Shown: positions 1 to 7,505, counted from the first letter of the stretch. The stretch is DNA of 64,000 bases from CAYWRO01 sp964460345 (GCA_964460345.1 CAYWRO010000009.1:1-64000), one strand, 5' to 3'. Numbers and translations are program-made. The notes: generated by a model not told the origin, from the letters alone.

Positions 1-1239
1 CGCCGAGAGCCAGTCCCCCCCACTCCCCCCACTGGCCGGGCCTCCCCGATCCTTGCCCTGGATCTCCTCGGCGTAGCGCGCGATCGCGTGGCGCGTGATG
101 CGCGGGATGTCCTCCCGCCGCTCGCGCAGGGGCGGCAGGTGCACGTGCGCGCCCTTGATGCGGAAGTACAGGTCCTGGCGGAACGTCCCTTCCGCGATCG
201 CCTTCTGCAGGTCCTTGTTCGTCGCGCTCACGAAGCGCACATTCACCTTCCGCGGCTCATTCGACCCGAGCCGCACGACCTCGCCGCTTTCGAGCACGCG
301 CAGGAGCTTGGCCTGCATGGTGAGCGGCATGTCGCCGATCTCGTCGAGGAAGAGCGTGCCGCCGCTTGACCCACCCCCGCTCGCGTACTCAAAGACGCCC
401 TCGCGATCCTTCTCCGCGCCGGTGAACGCCCCGCGCACGTGCCCGAAGAGCGCATCTTCGATCAGCGTCTCGCTCTGCCCGGCGCAGTTGAAGGCCACGT
501 ACCGCCCCTTCGCGCGGTTCGAGTTGCGATGCACCGCCTGGGCGATCAGCTCCTTGCCCGTGCCGCTCTCGCCGGTGATCAGCACGGGCAGGTTGCTCGC
601 TGCGACGGTCTTGACGGTTTGGAGGATCTTGCGCATCGGCTCGGAGCCGGCAATGATCCCCTCGAAGCCGTCGTGCTGGACGAGCTCGCCGAGCCCGCCT
701 TCGCCTTCGCCCCCGCCGCCGCGAACGCCGCCGTACTGGTGCCGCAGCAGCACGGTCTCGGCCGCTCGGTTGACGAGGTTGCGGAAGACGTCCAGGTCGA
801 GCGGCTTTTCAATGAAGTCGTACGCGCCGTGCTTGAAGGCCGCCCGCGCGGTGCCGACGTCGCCATGGGCGGTGACCATGATCGTCTCGGCGTCCGGCTG
901 CATGCGGCGCGCGGCCTGAAGCACGCGCAGCCCCGCATCCGCCCCCCCCTCCCCCACGACCCCCCCCTCCCCGACCACTGCGCCCTTCCCGTCGTCCCCC
1001 GCCGCGCCCTCGCCCTCAATCCCCGGCACCTTCACCCCCGCGCTGCCCGGCATGCGCAGGTCCGTGATAATCACGTCGAACGAGCCGTGCCGCAGCTCAT
1101 CGACCGCCCGCTCCACATCACCCACGATCGTGCACACGTGCCCGAAGCGCTTGAGCGCTTCGGCCATGACGTCGGCGTGATCGGGCTCATCCTCGACGAT
1201 GAGGATCTGGGCGGCAAGGTTGTTCTGCTCCGTCGGCAT
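1..1239 (-). CDS. NtrC-family sigma-54-dependent response regulator (3' end off the window)
   Basis: This is a two-component regulator that activates sigma-54 promoters after phosphorylation by a sensor kinase not seen here. 413 residues are visible; the end of the AAA+ domain and the expected Fis-type HTH lie beyond the left edge. Receiver: acidic pocket at E16/D17/E18, phospho-acceptor D60 in 'IITDLRMPG', T123 and K145. AAA+: Walker A GESGTGKE (223-230), GAFTGA loop that contacts sigma-54 (270-275), Walker B FLDEIGD (about 297-303). Odd: about 35 Gly/Glu/Val-rich residues (67-102) interrupt the receiver directly after the phosphorylation site, and a short Gly/Ser stretch sits before Walker B. 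The ATG at 1239 has a TAGACT hexamer six bases upstream and no Shine-Dalgarno, so a leaderless start is possible. Confidence 0.93.
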   Translation of the reverse strand, partial: MPTEQNNLAAQILIVEDEPDHADVMAEALKRFGHVCTIVGDVERAVDELRHGSFDVIITDLRMPGSAGVKVPGIEGEGAAGDDGKGAVVGEGGVVGEGGADAGLRVLQAARRMQPDAETIMVTAHGDVGTARAAFKHGAYDFIEKPLDLDVFRNLVNRAAETVLLRHQYGGVRGGGGEGEGGLGELVQHDGFEGIIAGSEPMRKILQTVKTVAASNLPVLITGESGTGKELIAQAVHRNSNRAKGRYVAFNCAGQSETLIEDALFGHVRGAFTGAEKDREGVFEYASGGGSSGGTLFLDEIGDMPLTMQAKLLRVLESGEVVRLGSNEPRKVNVRFVSATNKDLQKAIAEGTFRQDLYFRIKGAHVHLPPLRERREDIPRITRHAIARYAEEIQGKDRGGPASGGSGGDWLSA

Positions 1240-1245
1240 GCGGAG

Positions 1246-1251
1246 AGTCTA
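1246..1251 (-). promoter_or_regulatory. -10-like hexamer abutting the NtrC start
   Basis: TAGACT lies six bases before the ATG at 1239. At this spacing transcription would start at or next to the start codon. No clear -35 box is seen. Confidence 0.4.
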
Positions 1252-1268
1252 TGACGGATCGAGAAGAG

Positions 1269-1305
1269 TCTCACGCAGAGGCGCAGGGATCGCAGAAAAG
1301 AAGGG
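1269..1305 (+). repeat. dispersed 'ACGCAGAGGCGCAG' repeat, copy 1
   Basis: Begins TCTCACGCAGAGGCGCAG and continues as a purine-rich tract. Near-identical inverted copies lie at 1839-1881 and 3536-3575, and looser relatives at 54617-54703 and 63534-63586. Translated, these give SRRGAEIAE-like strings that inflate spurious ORFs. Copies 1 and 2 flank the zinc-ribbon gene 1342-1773 in inverted orientation. Confidence 0.7.
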
Positions 1306-1341
1306 TCCGCGATGGACGCGTGAGGAGAGGGACCGGTCGGA

Positions 1342-1773
1342 CTACTGCGCCGGCAACTTCCACGCCGCGCCGCACTCGGGACACGGTGTACAACCATCGG
1401 CGTCTGCAGGCAGGTCGTCAATCCGGTACGAACATCGCGGGCACACGCCGCGGCCGAGCCGCGTGGCGACCTCGTTCTCGAACAGGCGTCCGCGCCGCAG
1501 CAGGATCGCGCCGACGAGGACCGCTACGGGAACGAGCACGGCCACCATCGCGGCGGGCCAGATGTAGTCCACCCGCTCAGGCGACGTGGTTGCGAACCAG
1601 TAGAACAACTCCACGCGCTCATCCAGCACCGGCGAGACCCACAGCGCCGCCAGCGGCGCAAGGATCAGCGCCGCGCCGATCGCCGTCATCACCGGCCCGC
1701 GCCATCGCAGCGCCCGCAGACGCACCGCCTGACCCCGCGCATCAGCCCCTTGTAAAGGGTCCGGTCGGCTCAT
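1342..1773 (-). CDS. two-TM zinc-ribbon membrane protein (RDDRG family)
   Basis: 143-residue membrane protein of unknown function. Order: short N-terminal segment with a 'DARGQ' version of the family's RDDRG motif, two hydrophobic helices (about 30-50 and 70-92), then a C-terminal C4 ribbon with CPRC and CPEC ending 'CPECGAAWKLP'. Both ends are probably cytoplasmic. Start chosen at the ATG at 1773, because a TACAAT hexamer lies seven bases upstream and the frame further upstream is only a dispersed repeat. It is one of eight such genes in the window, each standing alone rather than in a shared operon. The family looks lineage-specific; the ribbon could bind nucleic acid or protein, but nothing here tells which. 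Confidence 0.75.
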   Translation of the reverse strand: MSRPDPLQGADARGQAVRLRALRWRGPVMTAIGAALILAPLAALWVSPVLDERVELFYWFATTSPERVDYIWPAAMVAVLVPVAVLVGAILLRRGRLFENEVATRLGRGVCPRCSYRIDDLPADADGCTPCPECGAAWKLPAQ

Positions 1774-1780
1774 ACGCAGC

Positions 1781-1786
1781 ATTGTA
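1781..1786 (-). promoter_or_regulatory. -10-like hexamer TACAAT before the zinc-ribbon gene
   Basis: TACAAT followed by a seven-base spacer and the ATG at 1773. Supports this start over upstream in-frame codons. Confidence 0.45.
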
Positions 1787-1838
1787 CATGAGAATGGAAA
1801 ACCGCCCCACCAACCGTGCGACAGATCCACATCCACCT

Positions 1839-1881
1839 TCTCCCTCTCCGCGATCTCCGCGCCTCTGCGTGAGACCTCTCC
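1839..1881 (-). repeat. dispersed 'ACGCAGAGGCGCAG' repeat, copy 2 (inverted)
   Basis: Reverse complement begins TCTCACGCAGAGGCGC and matches copy 1 with only a few changes. With copy 1 it brackets the zinc-ribbon gene 1342-1773. Confidence 0.7.
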
Positions 1882-1940
1882 GCCCCGCCGAGCCCGCGCG
1901 GAATACCATCTTCCGGGATGCAAACCAAAGGGGGACTCAC

Positions 1941-2777
1941 ATGCGACTCAACGAGCTGATGACCACCAGGGTCGTCACGATTCCCGCCGCCGCGCCCGCG
2001 GAGGACGCTTGGTCGCTCATGTGGCGGCGGCACATCCGCCACCTCGTGGTCGTCGACGGCGACGACGTCGTCGGCATCGTCTCGGAGCGCGACCTGGGCG
2101 GCCGCGCGGGGGAGGCGCTTCGCGCCGGCCGCACCGTCCGCGAGATGATGAGCGAGCGCATCGTCACCGCCGCGGATTCGATGACGCTCCGCCAGGCGGC
2201 CAATCTCATGCGCAGCCGCATGATCGGCGCGCTGCCCGTCGTGGACGACGATGAGAAGCTCGCCGGCATCGTCACCGCCACGGATGTGCTCGACCAGCTC
2301 GGCCGCGGCTACACGCGCCCGGACGTCGGCGGCCGCTCCCTGCGCCGCGCTGCCGTGCGCGTGCCGCCAAGCCGCACCGAGCGCGGCCGCCCTCGCTCGC
2401 CCCGCCCGCGCGGCAGAAAGCAGCGCGCCAGCGGGCCCGACCAAGCGGACCAGATCCCCACCTTCATCCGCGCCGAAGGCGTGAAGCTGCCGGACGATCA
2501 GCGCGACCGCCTGCGCAAGTCGCTCCAGACGAAGCTCGGCAAGTTCGCGCCGACCGTGCAGCGCATCAGCGTGCGCCTCTCCGACGTCAACGGCCCGCGC
2601 GGCGGCGTCGACCGCCAGTGCCGCATCAAGGTCGTGCTCCGCGGCCTGCCGAGCGTCATGGTCGAACACCAGGACGCCTCGCAACCCGCGGCGATCCGCC
2701 GCAGCGTGGGCGCCGTCGAGCGCGCCGTGCGCAAGACCGTCGACACGCGGCGGACGAAACTCCGCCGCGTCGCCTAG
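1941..2777 (+). CDS. CBS-domain pair fused to an HPF/RaiA-like ribosome-hibernation domain
   Basis: 278 residues. Residues 1-130 form two CBS repeats ('MTTRVVTIP', 'GIVSERDLGGR', 'MRSRMIGALPVVDDD', 'GIVTATDVLDQLG'), which usually bind adenine nucleotides. A basic linker of about 45 residues follows. Residues about 172-278 resemble the HPF/RaiA fold ('IRAEGVKLPDDQRDRLRKSL', then a beta-rich 'QCRIKVVLRG' segment and a basic terminal helix). HPF domains bind the 30S subunit and silence ribosomes; the CBS pair could tie this to energy charge, which is inference. Start ATG at 1941 with a GGGGGA ribosome site. A second, stand-alone HPF is at 46687-46986. Confidence 0.82.
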   Translation: MRLNELMTTRVVTIPAAAPAEDAWSLMWRRHIRHLVVVDGDDVVGIVSERDLGGRAGEALRAGRTVREMMSERIVTAADSMTLRQAANLMRSRMIGALPVVDDDEKLAGIVTATDVLDQLGRGYTRPDVGGRSLRRAAVRVPPSRTERGRPRSPRPRGRKQRASGPDQADQIPTFIRAEGVKLPDDQRDRLRKSLQTKLGKFAPTVQRISVRLSDVNGPRGGVDRQCRIKVVLRGLPSVMVEHQDASQPAAIRRSVGAVERAVRKTVDTRRTKLRRVA

Positions 2778-2817
2778 CAGAAGCCCCCCCCTCCCCCCCT
2801 CCCAAGCACCTCTCCGA

Positions 2818-2858
2818 AACAGAAAAGGCCCCGCCGCGCTCCCGCGACAGGGCCTGAA
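2818..2858 (-). terminator. probable rho-independent terminator
   Basis: On the minus strand AGGCCC and GGGCCT enclose a GC-rich core and are followed by TTTTCTGTTT. A close copy occurs at 3487-3525, so this is a repeated terminator type. It could end minus-strand transcripts coming from 3044-3463 and sits tail-to-tail with the CBS-HPF gene. Confidence 0.6.
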
Positions 2859-2896
2859 TCCGACTCCTCCTTTTCCCGCGCGCCTCCGCGCGCGCC

Positions 2897-3008
2897 CCGC
2901 TTAAAGGCGGCCCGCGCGGTGCCGACGTTGCCGTGGGCCGTCACCATGATCGTCTCGGCATCCGGCTGCATCCGCCGCGCCGCCTGAAGCACGCGCAGCC
3001 CCGCATCA
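2897..3008 (-). pseudogene. orphan fragment of a response-regulator receiver domain
   Basis: The minus strand encodes about 37 residues (including 'VLQAARRMQPDAETIMVTAH' and 'VGTARAAFK') that match residues about 101-137 of the NtrC regulator at 1-1239. DNA identity is high, and differences are mostly at third positions. There is no start, no phosphorylation site and no output domain. The segment covers only beta4/alpha4 of a receiver. It is the remnant of a second regulator or of a partial duplication, bounded by a terminator-like hairpin on one side and a zinc-ribbon gene on the other. Confidence 0.75.
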
Positions 3009-3043
3009 AAGAGTCTCTGCCGCAGACAGGGCGCGGATGGAAA

Positions 3044-3463
3044 TCAGGAGGAGGGGGGCAGAGCAGGCGGAGTCGCCTTCGCCGGCATGTTCCACGCCGC
3101 GCCGCACTCGGGGCAGACGGTGCACCCGTCGAGTGCGGGGCGTGCGCCCTCGAGGTCGTAATCGCATGAGGGACATCGCGCGCTCTCCAGGCAACGCGCG
3201 ACCCTTCGTGGCTCACGATGGATGGCGACAACACTGACCACGAAGCCGACCAGCATCACCGCTCCCCAGGAGCCAAGGATGGTCCAGAACGCGCCGTCGC
3301 CCCCTGGTCGTGGGAGCACCTGAAAGACTATCGCGAAAAAGAGGCAACTCAGCGCGAGATTGAGTATCACCACCGCAACGGCAGCGCTCCACCACGCATC
3401 TCTTGGGCCAGAAACCCATTCGCCCCGAGCGTCGCGCACTGGTGGCCTGGTGAGGCGGCTCAT
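3044..3463 (-). CDS. two-TM zinc-ribbon membrane protein (RDDRG family)
   Basis: 139 residues: N-terminal 'VRDARGEW' version of the family motif, two hydrophobic helices (about 26-48 and 62-82), then CPSC...CPEC ending 'CPECGAAWNMPAK'. Function unknown. A TATGAT hexamer eight bases before the ATG at 3463 replaces a ribosome site. A terminator copy at 3487-3525 separates it from the Fn3 gene upstream, so it is probably its own transcription unit. Confidence 0.75.
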   Translation of the reverse strand: MSRLTRPPVRDARGEWVSGPRDAWWSAAVAVVILNLALSCLFFAIVFQVLPRPGGDGAFWTILGSWGAVMLVGFVVSVVAIHREPRRVARCLESARCPSCDYDLEGARPALDGCTVCPECGAAWNMPAKATPPALPPSS

Positions 3464-3486
3464 CGCCCCACATCATACGAACTGGA

Positions 3487-3525
3487 AAAGTAGAAAGGCC
3501 CCGCCGCTCCGCGACAGGGCCTAAG
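3487..3525 (-). terminator. probable rho-independent terminator, copy 2
   Basis: Same layout as 2818-2858: AGGCCC...GGGCCT stem followed on the minus strand by TTTCTACTTTT. Placed downstream of the Fn3 gene 3581-4261 and before the promoter of 3044-3463. Confidence 0.6.
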
Positions 3526-3535
3526 TCCAAAAGTC

Positions 3536-3575
3536 CCTCTTCTCGGCGCTCCCTGCGCCTCTGCGTGAGACTCCT
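3536..3575 (-). repeat. dispersed 'ACGCAGAGGCGCAG' repeat, copy 3 (inverted)
   Basis: Reverse complement begins GTCTCACGCAGAGGCGCAGG and matches copies 1 and 2. It lies just after the stop codon of the Fn3 gene. Confidence 0.65.
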
Positions 3576-3580
3576 CTCCC

Positions 3581-4261
3581 TCACGCCGCCTCGGCGATCC
3601 CCCCGTTCCCCCCGCTCCGGAACGCCGCCTGCAGCGCCGGGGGAAGGGTTCCGAAGAGCACGTTGGCCGTCGCCGAGGTCACGCTGCGCTTGGTGGCGCG
3701 CACGCCGTAGATGCGGTACCTGATGGCGTTCGTGTTCATCGGCACGGCCATGTCGTGGTACGACTTGGCCCGCACGTTCTTGATGAAGACGAACGGCCCG
3801 TCGTCGATCGCACGCTCGATGTCGAAGTCCTGGCCGTGGCTGAGCGTCCCCTTCCACTTGAGGAGGATCGTCCCGTCCGCGATCGGGTCGGCGACCAGTT
3901 CCGTCGGCGCTTCAGCCGGCGGCGGAGGGCTCGGGGGCAGCGGCGCGGGGATCTCGGCACGCGCGAAGACGTCAGGGTCGTTCGTCTTCTCAGCGAAGGC
4001 CTTGATCGTCGCGATCAACGCCCGACCCGCCTCGCTCATCGTCTCATAGGCCGTGTCGTAGGCCTTCGTCGCACCGCGGCTGGCGCTGCGTGCCGCGAAG
4101 GCGTTTGCCTGAGCCGCAACCGCGGCGTCAACCAAGGCTTTGAAGGAGTCGACCTCCGTCTCCTGCAAGCCGATGGTCAGCGCCACCTCCTGCCACTTCG
4201 GAATGTGGCCGCTGAAGAACTCGATCTGTGCTTTCTTTCCGCTTGGCAAAACAGTGCTCAT
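3581..4261 (-). CDS. helical/proline-rich/fibronectin type III-like protein
   Basis: 226 residues in three parts: an alpha-helical N-terminal half (1-105) rich in Ala, a proline hinge (about 106-118, 'APLPPSPPPP'), and one Fn3-like beta domain (about 119-215). No signal peptide or TM. It is a paralogue of 59007-59666: same domain order, hinge position and Fn3 pattern ('LKWKGTLSHGQDFDIERA' versus 'LRWDGSVAHGQTFHIFRA'). Such proteins recur in planctomycetes without a proven role; a binding or scaffold function is a guess. ATG at 4261 with an AAGGAG site. It borders the defence-like cluster but has its own terminator. Confidence 0.75.
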   Translation of the reverse strand: MSTVLPSGKKAQIEFFSGHIPKWQEVALTIGLQETEVDSFKALVDAAVAAQANAFAARSASRGATKAYDTAYETMSEAGRALIATIKAFAEKTNDPDVFARAEIPAPLPPSPPPPAEAPTELVADPIADGTILLKWKGTLSHGQDFDIERAIDDGPFVFIKNVRAKSYHDMAVPMNTNAIRYRIYGVRATKRSVTSATANVLFGTLPPALQAAFRSGGNGGIAEAA

Positions 4262-4593
4262 ACGATGTCTCCTTGAGGCTCAACGCCTCGCGCTGAAAAT
4301 CCGTGGGCCGCGGCTCTCCTTATCACGGTTGGTTGTGTGCGGCCCTGCCCTCCGAAACTCGCGAACGCGACACGCAACACACACGCGCCGCTCCCATGAG
4401 GCGTGATTCGGCGGCACAGAGGGCCGGCTTTAGAGCAAGTCGGATAATCGACGGTGCGCGCGAGGCAAAACCAGGGGATCCCCTAAGTCACGACGTCAAT
4501 GCTGTCAGGCAAAGACGTGCGGGGTCCTCAGCACCCCGCAATCAGGGGGGCTTGATCGCGGTGCGCTCAGGAGCACGCCCGACGCCAGTATCC
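4262..4593. other. intergenic region upstream of the Fn3 gene
   Basis: 332 bases without a convincing gene. It must hold the Fn3 gene promoter. It also contains a perfect 8-bp stem, TGCGGGGT/ACCCCGCA, at 4518-4540 that could end the SIR2 operon, although no U-run follows on the minus strand. Confidence 0.5.
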
Positions 4594-5793
4594 CTAGTTT
4601 ACGGGTTGACGGCCGATCTCAGCCGGCGTCCAACTCACGACCATCCTGCTCGCTCGCACCGGCGGCGGCCCAAAGTTGCTTCCGCGCGGTGGCTGGAACT
4701 TCATCTCCGTGTGGTACTGCTGTATCTTGAGCTCGCCCGGTCCGGGGCGCCACCACTTGGGAGTCGACCCGTCAATCGGCACTTCAACCTCCCGGATGAC
4801 TGGGAGCGATCGCGACCCCAACATCTCGCGCAGGCGCTTGGCCACAGGGTCTGGCGAGGCATCGATCACGATGATCTCCCGGATGCTCTTTGACTGGAGC
4901 ACTGCTGAACGGAAGAGTCGCGAGATCGCGGCGTCCGACGTCGGGAAAGAAAAGCCAAAGATGATCAGTCGTTGGGCGTCTTCAATTGCCGCGAGTGCAT
5001 GGTCCCACATCCGCTGCAAATGCGGAAATGAAGCGTAGGTCTTCGTCATCGATGGCAAAACGAGAACAGGCTCAGTCGGTTGGTTACAGCACGTGCAGCA
5101 CGTATTGTAGTTGTTGTAGACGGGCACGATACATTCAACGAGACTGCACTCGCTGTTCTTGCATGTGCGCCATGCGATTGAGCCGTGGAGCTTAAGAATA
5201 GCACCTTCCCCGGTCGCTGGGGGCTCAAGTGTCCGCGGGCCACACTCGCAATCATAGCCGAGAATCGCGTTTGTTCTGCAGTTGTGACAATCCGCATCCG
5301 CCCACTTCGTACTGTGTTTCACGCCACCGCGCGATCCTAAGATATACTCCGCGCACGTATCATAGTTTGTGGTGACAACCGTCGTACTGCCATCGACGGC
5401 CAGCAGCAGACCGTACGCCCAGTGGCGAGGTTCCAGGCAGCATCGAGAGAGCCTGTGGATGCTGTAATGACCAAGTTCGCGGCGAGCGCGAACACCCGTT
5501 CCCGGCCCCAATTTTGCCTTGCAGCGTGCCTCCGCAACGGGCGCCGTCTCCAGTTGATCCAGCGCGCCAAGTGCTTCTTCGACGTTGGACCGCCGAGGGT
5601 TGCCGAACCACTCCTTCAAGAAGCAGAACAGGGATGGAGCGCGAAACTGCTCCAAGCGATCGAAGAAGTTGCTCATTAGTGGGAGTTCACCGCTGGTAAC
5701 GCACGAGGAGAAGCCCGCCCCGAGCCAAAGGACATCTCGACTGCGGAGAGTCCAGTCGTATCCGAGAATGCCGTCATTCCAGGCTATTTTCAT
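4594..5793 (-). CDS. SIR2-like domain protein (putative NAD-dependent defence effector)
   Basis: 399 residues. SIR2/Rossmann signatures are visible: 'WLGAGFSS' (23-30), 'TTNYD' (141-145), 'KLHGSIAW' (201-208) and 'GFSFPTSDAA' (280-289). The last is typical of SIR2-like proteins in anti-phage systems, many of which cleave NAD. A Cys-rich insert (169-236) with several CxxC pairs lies between the NYD and GFSFP motifs and should bind zinc. Start set at the ATG at 5793 because AAGAGGAG precedes it; a TTG at 5814 would overlap that site. It is the last gene of an operon, 13 bases after the GIY-YIG-like gene. It could also be a protein deacylase, but the fold subtype and setting favour defence. Confidence 0.75.
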   Translation of the reverse strand: MKIAWNDGILGYDWTLRSRDVLWLGAGFSSCVTSGELPLMSNFFDRLEQFRAPSLFCFLKEWFGNPRRSNVEEALGALDQLETAPVAEARCKAKLGPGTGVRARRELGHYSIHRLSRCCLEPRHWAYGLLLAVDGSTTVVTTNYDTCAEYILGSRGGVKHSTKWADADCHNCRTNAILGYDCECGPRTLEPPATGEGAILKLHGSIAWRTCKNSECSLVECIVPVYNNYNTCCTCCNQPTEPVLVLPSMTKTYASFPHLQRMWDHALAAIEDAQRLIIFGFSFPTSDAAISRLFRSAVLQSKSIREIIVIDASPDPVAKRLREMLGSRSLPVIREVEVPIDGSTPKWWRPGPGELKIQQYHTEMKFQPPRGSNFGPPPVRASRMVVSWTPAEIGRQPVN

Positions 5794-5806
5794 CAGCCAG
5801 CTCCTC

Positions 5807-6889
5807 TTAAGCAACCGTTCGCAGCATCGGGGGAAGAACGTTCAGGCGAGGCGCCTCCGCCTTGACAAGCACACTCCTATGCGGTTCACGCTTGGACGCC
5901 GACAGATCGGGCGTCGGCGCGAGGGCAACATCGATCCGCCCAGGTCGCTTGCACTGCGGCAGCACCATGCCCCATTCGAGCCGCCTCAGGTCTTGCAAGC
6001 GTTCAACCTGCGCTCTGAGGTTCTCGCTGTGCCCGATGTAGATCTCGCACCCTTCGGTATGCAGCCAGTAGAATCCTTGCACCTCATCCACTCGCCGAGT
6101 TGAGAAGTCGCCCAGGACACCCACGTGCTCAAACCTTGGCGACTGCCGCGGGGCAACCACGCTCCTCTGGTGGCTCTTCCGAAGGGTCAGCGCCGCCCAC
6201 CTGTAGTCAACGGCTTCGAAGCCAGGTGTGACCGCTCGTGCAAGTTCATCAAATCGCGCGGACAGCGCGGGGTCGCAGAGTACCTGGTCAATGGACAGGT
6301 CCTGATGGCGCTCGAAGTAGTAGAAGTCTTGCATACTCCGAAGAGCGATCTCCGCCGCCAGAAAGTACTGATCCAGATCGCTGCGCGCCACACGGTACGG
6401 CGAGACGGAGTCCAGGCGACCAATCTGCCCGCTCTTGCGTGCTCGTAGCAGTGCCATATTGAGTTCGACCTGACTGGCCCGGAGATCACGCCGCCAGCAC
6501 TCCCGGATGAACTCCACGTTCTTTGCCGGATCCGCAATCAGGCGGTCAATCGAGTACCCATCATGGATACGCAGGTACGCGTCGCGAACCTGCGCAGCCA
6601 ACCACGCAGCGCCGCATCGGTCGCTCTTTTCCCGCAACGCCGCTCGGGCCGGAGCCACCTGCTTGAACAGTTGCCCCTGCTCCAGGTCCTCGCCCGCGGC
6701 CGTCAGGCCATCTTGCTCGAGGGAGGCGATTACCCGATTGGCGAGCGCCTCCTCATTGCTGTCCTCATCGTCGCCGGCCTCGTCAAGCCAGGCGTCGACT
6801 TCCTCGGTGGTCACCGGCCAATCGGCCAGCTCGCCCATGTACGACGCGCTGATCTCATCAAGCAGTCGCGGGCATCGACTCGAGTTCAT
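5807..6889 (-). CDS. helical protein with C-terminal GIY-YIG-like domain
   Basis: 360 residues. The first about 270 are helical and not recognised; they contain two related 'YSIDRLIADPAKNVEF' / 'LSIDQVLCDPALSARF' segments, an internal repeat. Near residue 280 'GFYWLH' and 'EIYIGHSENLRAQVERL' follow the GIY-YIG nuclease pattern (GxY, YIG, SxNL). The Arg normally three residues after NL is Gln here, so nuclease activity is doubtful. ATG at 6889 has AGGAGG. The gene overlaps the sigma-factor-like gene by 32 bases and precedes the SIR2 gene, so the three are co-transcribed. It may be a sensor or adaptor of the putative system. Confidence 0.6.
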   Translation of the reverse strand: MNSSRCPRLLDEISASYMGELADWPVTTEEVDAWLDEAGDDEDSNEEALANRVIASLEQDGLTAAGEDLEQGQLFKQVAPARAALREKSDRCGAAWLAAQVRDAYLRIHDGYSIDRLIADPAKNVEFIRECWRRDLRASQVELNMALLRARKSGQIGRLDSVSPYRVARSDLDQYFLAAEIALRSMQDFYYFERHQDLSIDQVLCDPALSARFDELARAVTPGFEAVDYRWAALTLRKSHQRSVVAPRQSPRFEHVGVLGDFSTRRVDEVQGFYWLHTEGCEIYIGHSENLRAQVERLQDLRRLEWGMVLPQCKRPGRIDVALAPTPDLSASKREPHRSVLVKAEAPRLNVLPPMLRTVA

Positions 6890-7505
6890 CGTTTCCTCCT
6901 CGTGCAGCAAAGCCATACCCCTTCGACTCCAGGTGCAGCCTGAGTTTCTGCTTGGCATCGTCACTCGCCTTCCGCCAGCTCTGGGCCGTTCCGCCATGTG
7001 CCTTCGCCAGTTGCTCCGCCCAACCCATCGCGACCTTCGGGCCAAACCTGGCCCGAAAGGCGAGCCGTTCCCGATCGGTCATCTTGTCTCGACACGCCTC
7101 GTCCACCGCCTCCCACAACTCCTCATCGAGTAGAGCCTGGTCGGGCGCAGGAACCGCAGCCGCGCATGCCTCCGGCAGCGCATCGAGGCTGCTGATCCGG
7201 CCGAACCTGGTCTCGACGCGCCGCACACGAAGGCGCCTACCGGCGTGGCCCCTGGCGACCATGAAGAGAAATGTGCGAACGGATGCGCCCCGGGCCGGGT
7301 CATACTTTCGAAAGACATCAAAGAGCGAGTCATGGATCACCGACTCGATGTCGTCATCGTCGAAATCCGAAAGGTCGCGTCGAAGGCGCTTCCGCAACGG
7401 GCCGGCATACACCTTGGCGATGTCGCGGACGACCGAGGTGTCCCCACTCGCGATCCGGCGGCCGAGTGCTGCATCCATCGCCTCGCGTTCCGGCCTGTGC
7501 GTCAT
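6858..7505 (-). CDS. ECF-like sigma-70 family protein
   Basis: 215 residues. A region-2-like segment ('DDDIESVIHDSLFDVFRKYD', followed by 'VRTFLFMVARGHA') occupies about 45-95, and a region-4-like helix-turn-helix segment ('MTDRERLAFRARFGPKVAMG') the C-terminal third. This is the architecture of ECF sigma factors, which direct polymerase to a small regulon. ATG at 7505 is chosen for GGAGG six bases upstream; a second in-frame ATG at 7523 overlaps that site. It is the first gene of the sigma/GIY-YIG/SIR2 operon and may autoregulate it. No anti-sigma gene is evident. Base composition looks less GC-biased than the flanking housekeeping genes. Confidence 0.7.
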   Translation of the reverse strand: MTHRPEREAMDAALGRRIASGDTSVVRDIAKVYAGPLRKRLRRDLSDFDDDDIESVIHDSLFDVFRKYDPARGASVRTFLFMVARGHAGRRLRVRRVETRFGRISSLDALPEACAAAVPAPDQALLDEELWEAVDEACRDKMTDRERLAFRARFGPKVAMGWAEQLAKAHGGTAQSWRKASDDAKQKLRLHLESKGYGFAARGGNDELESMPATA

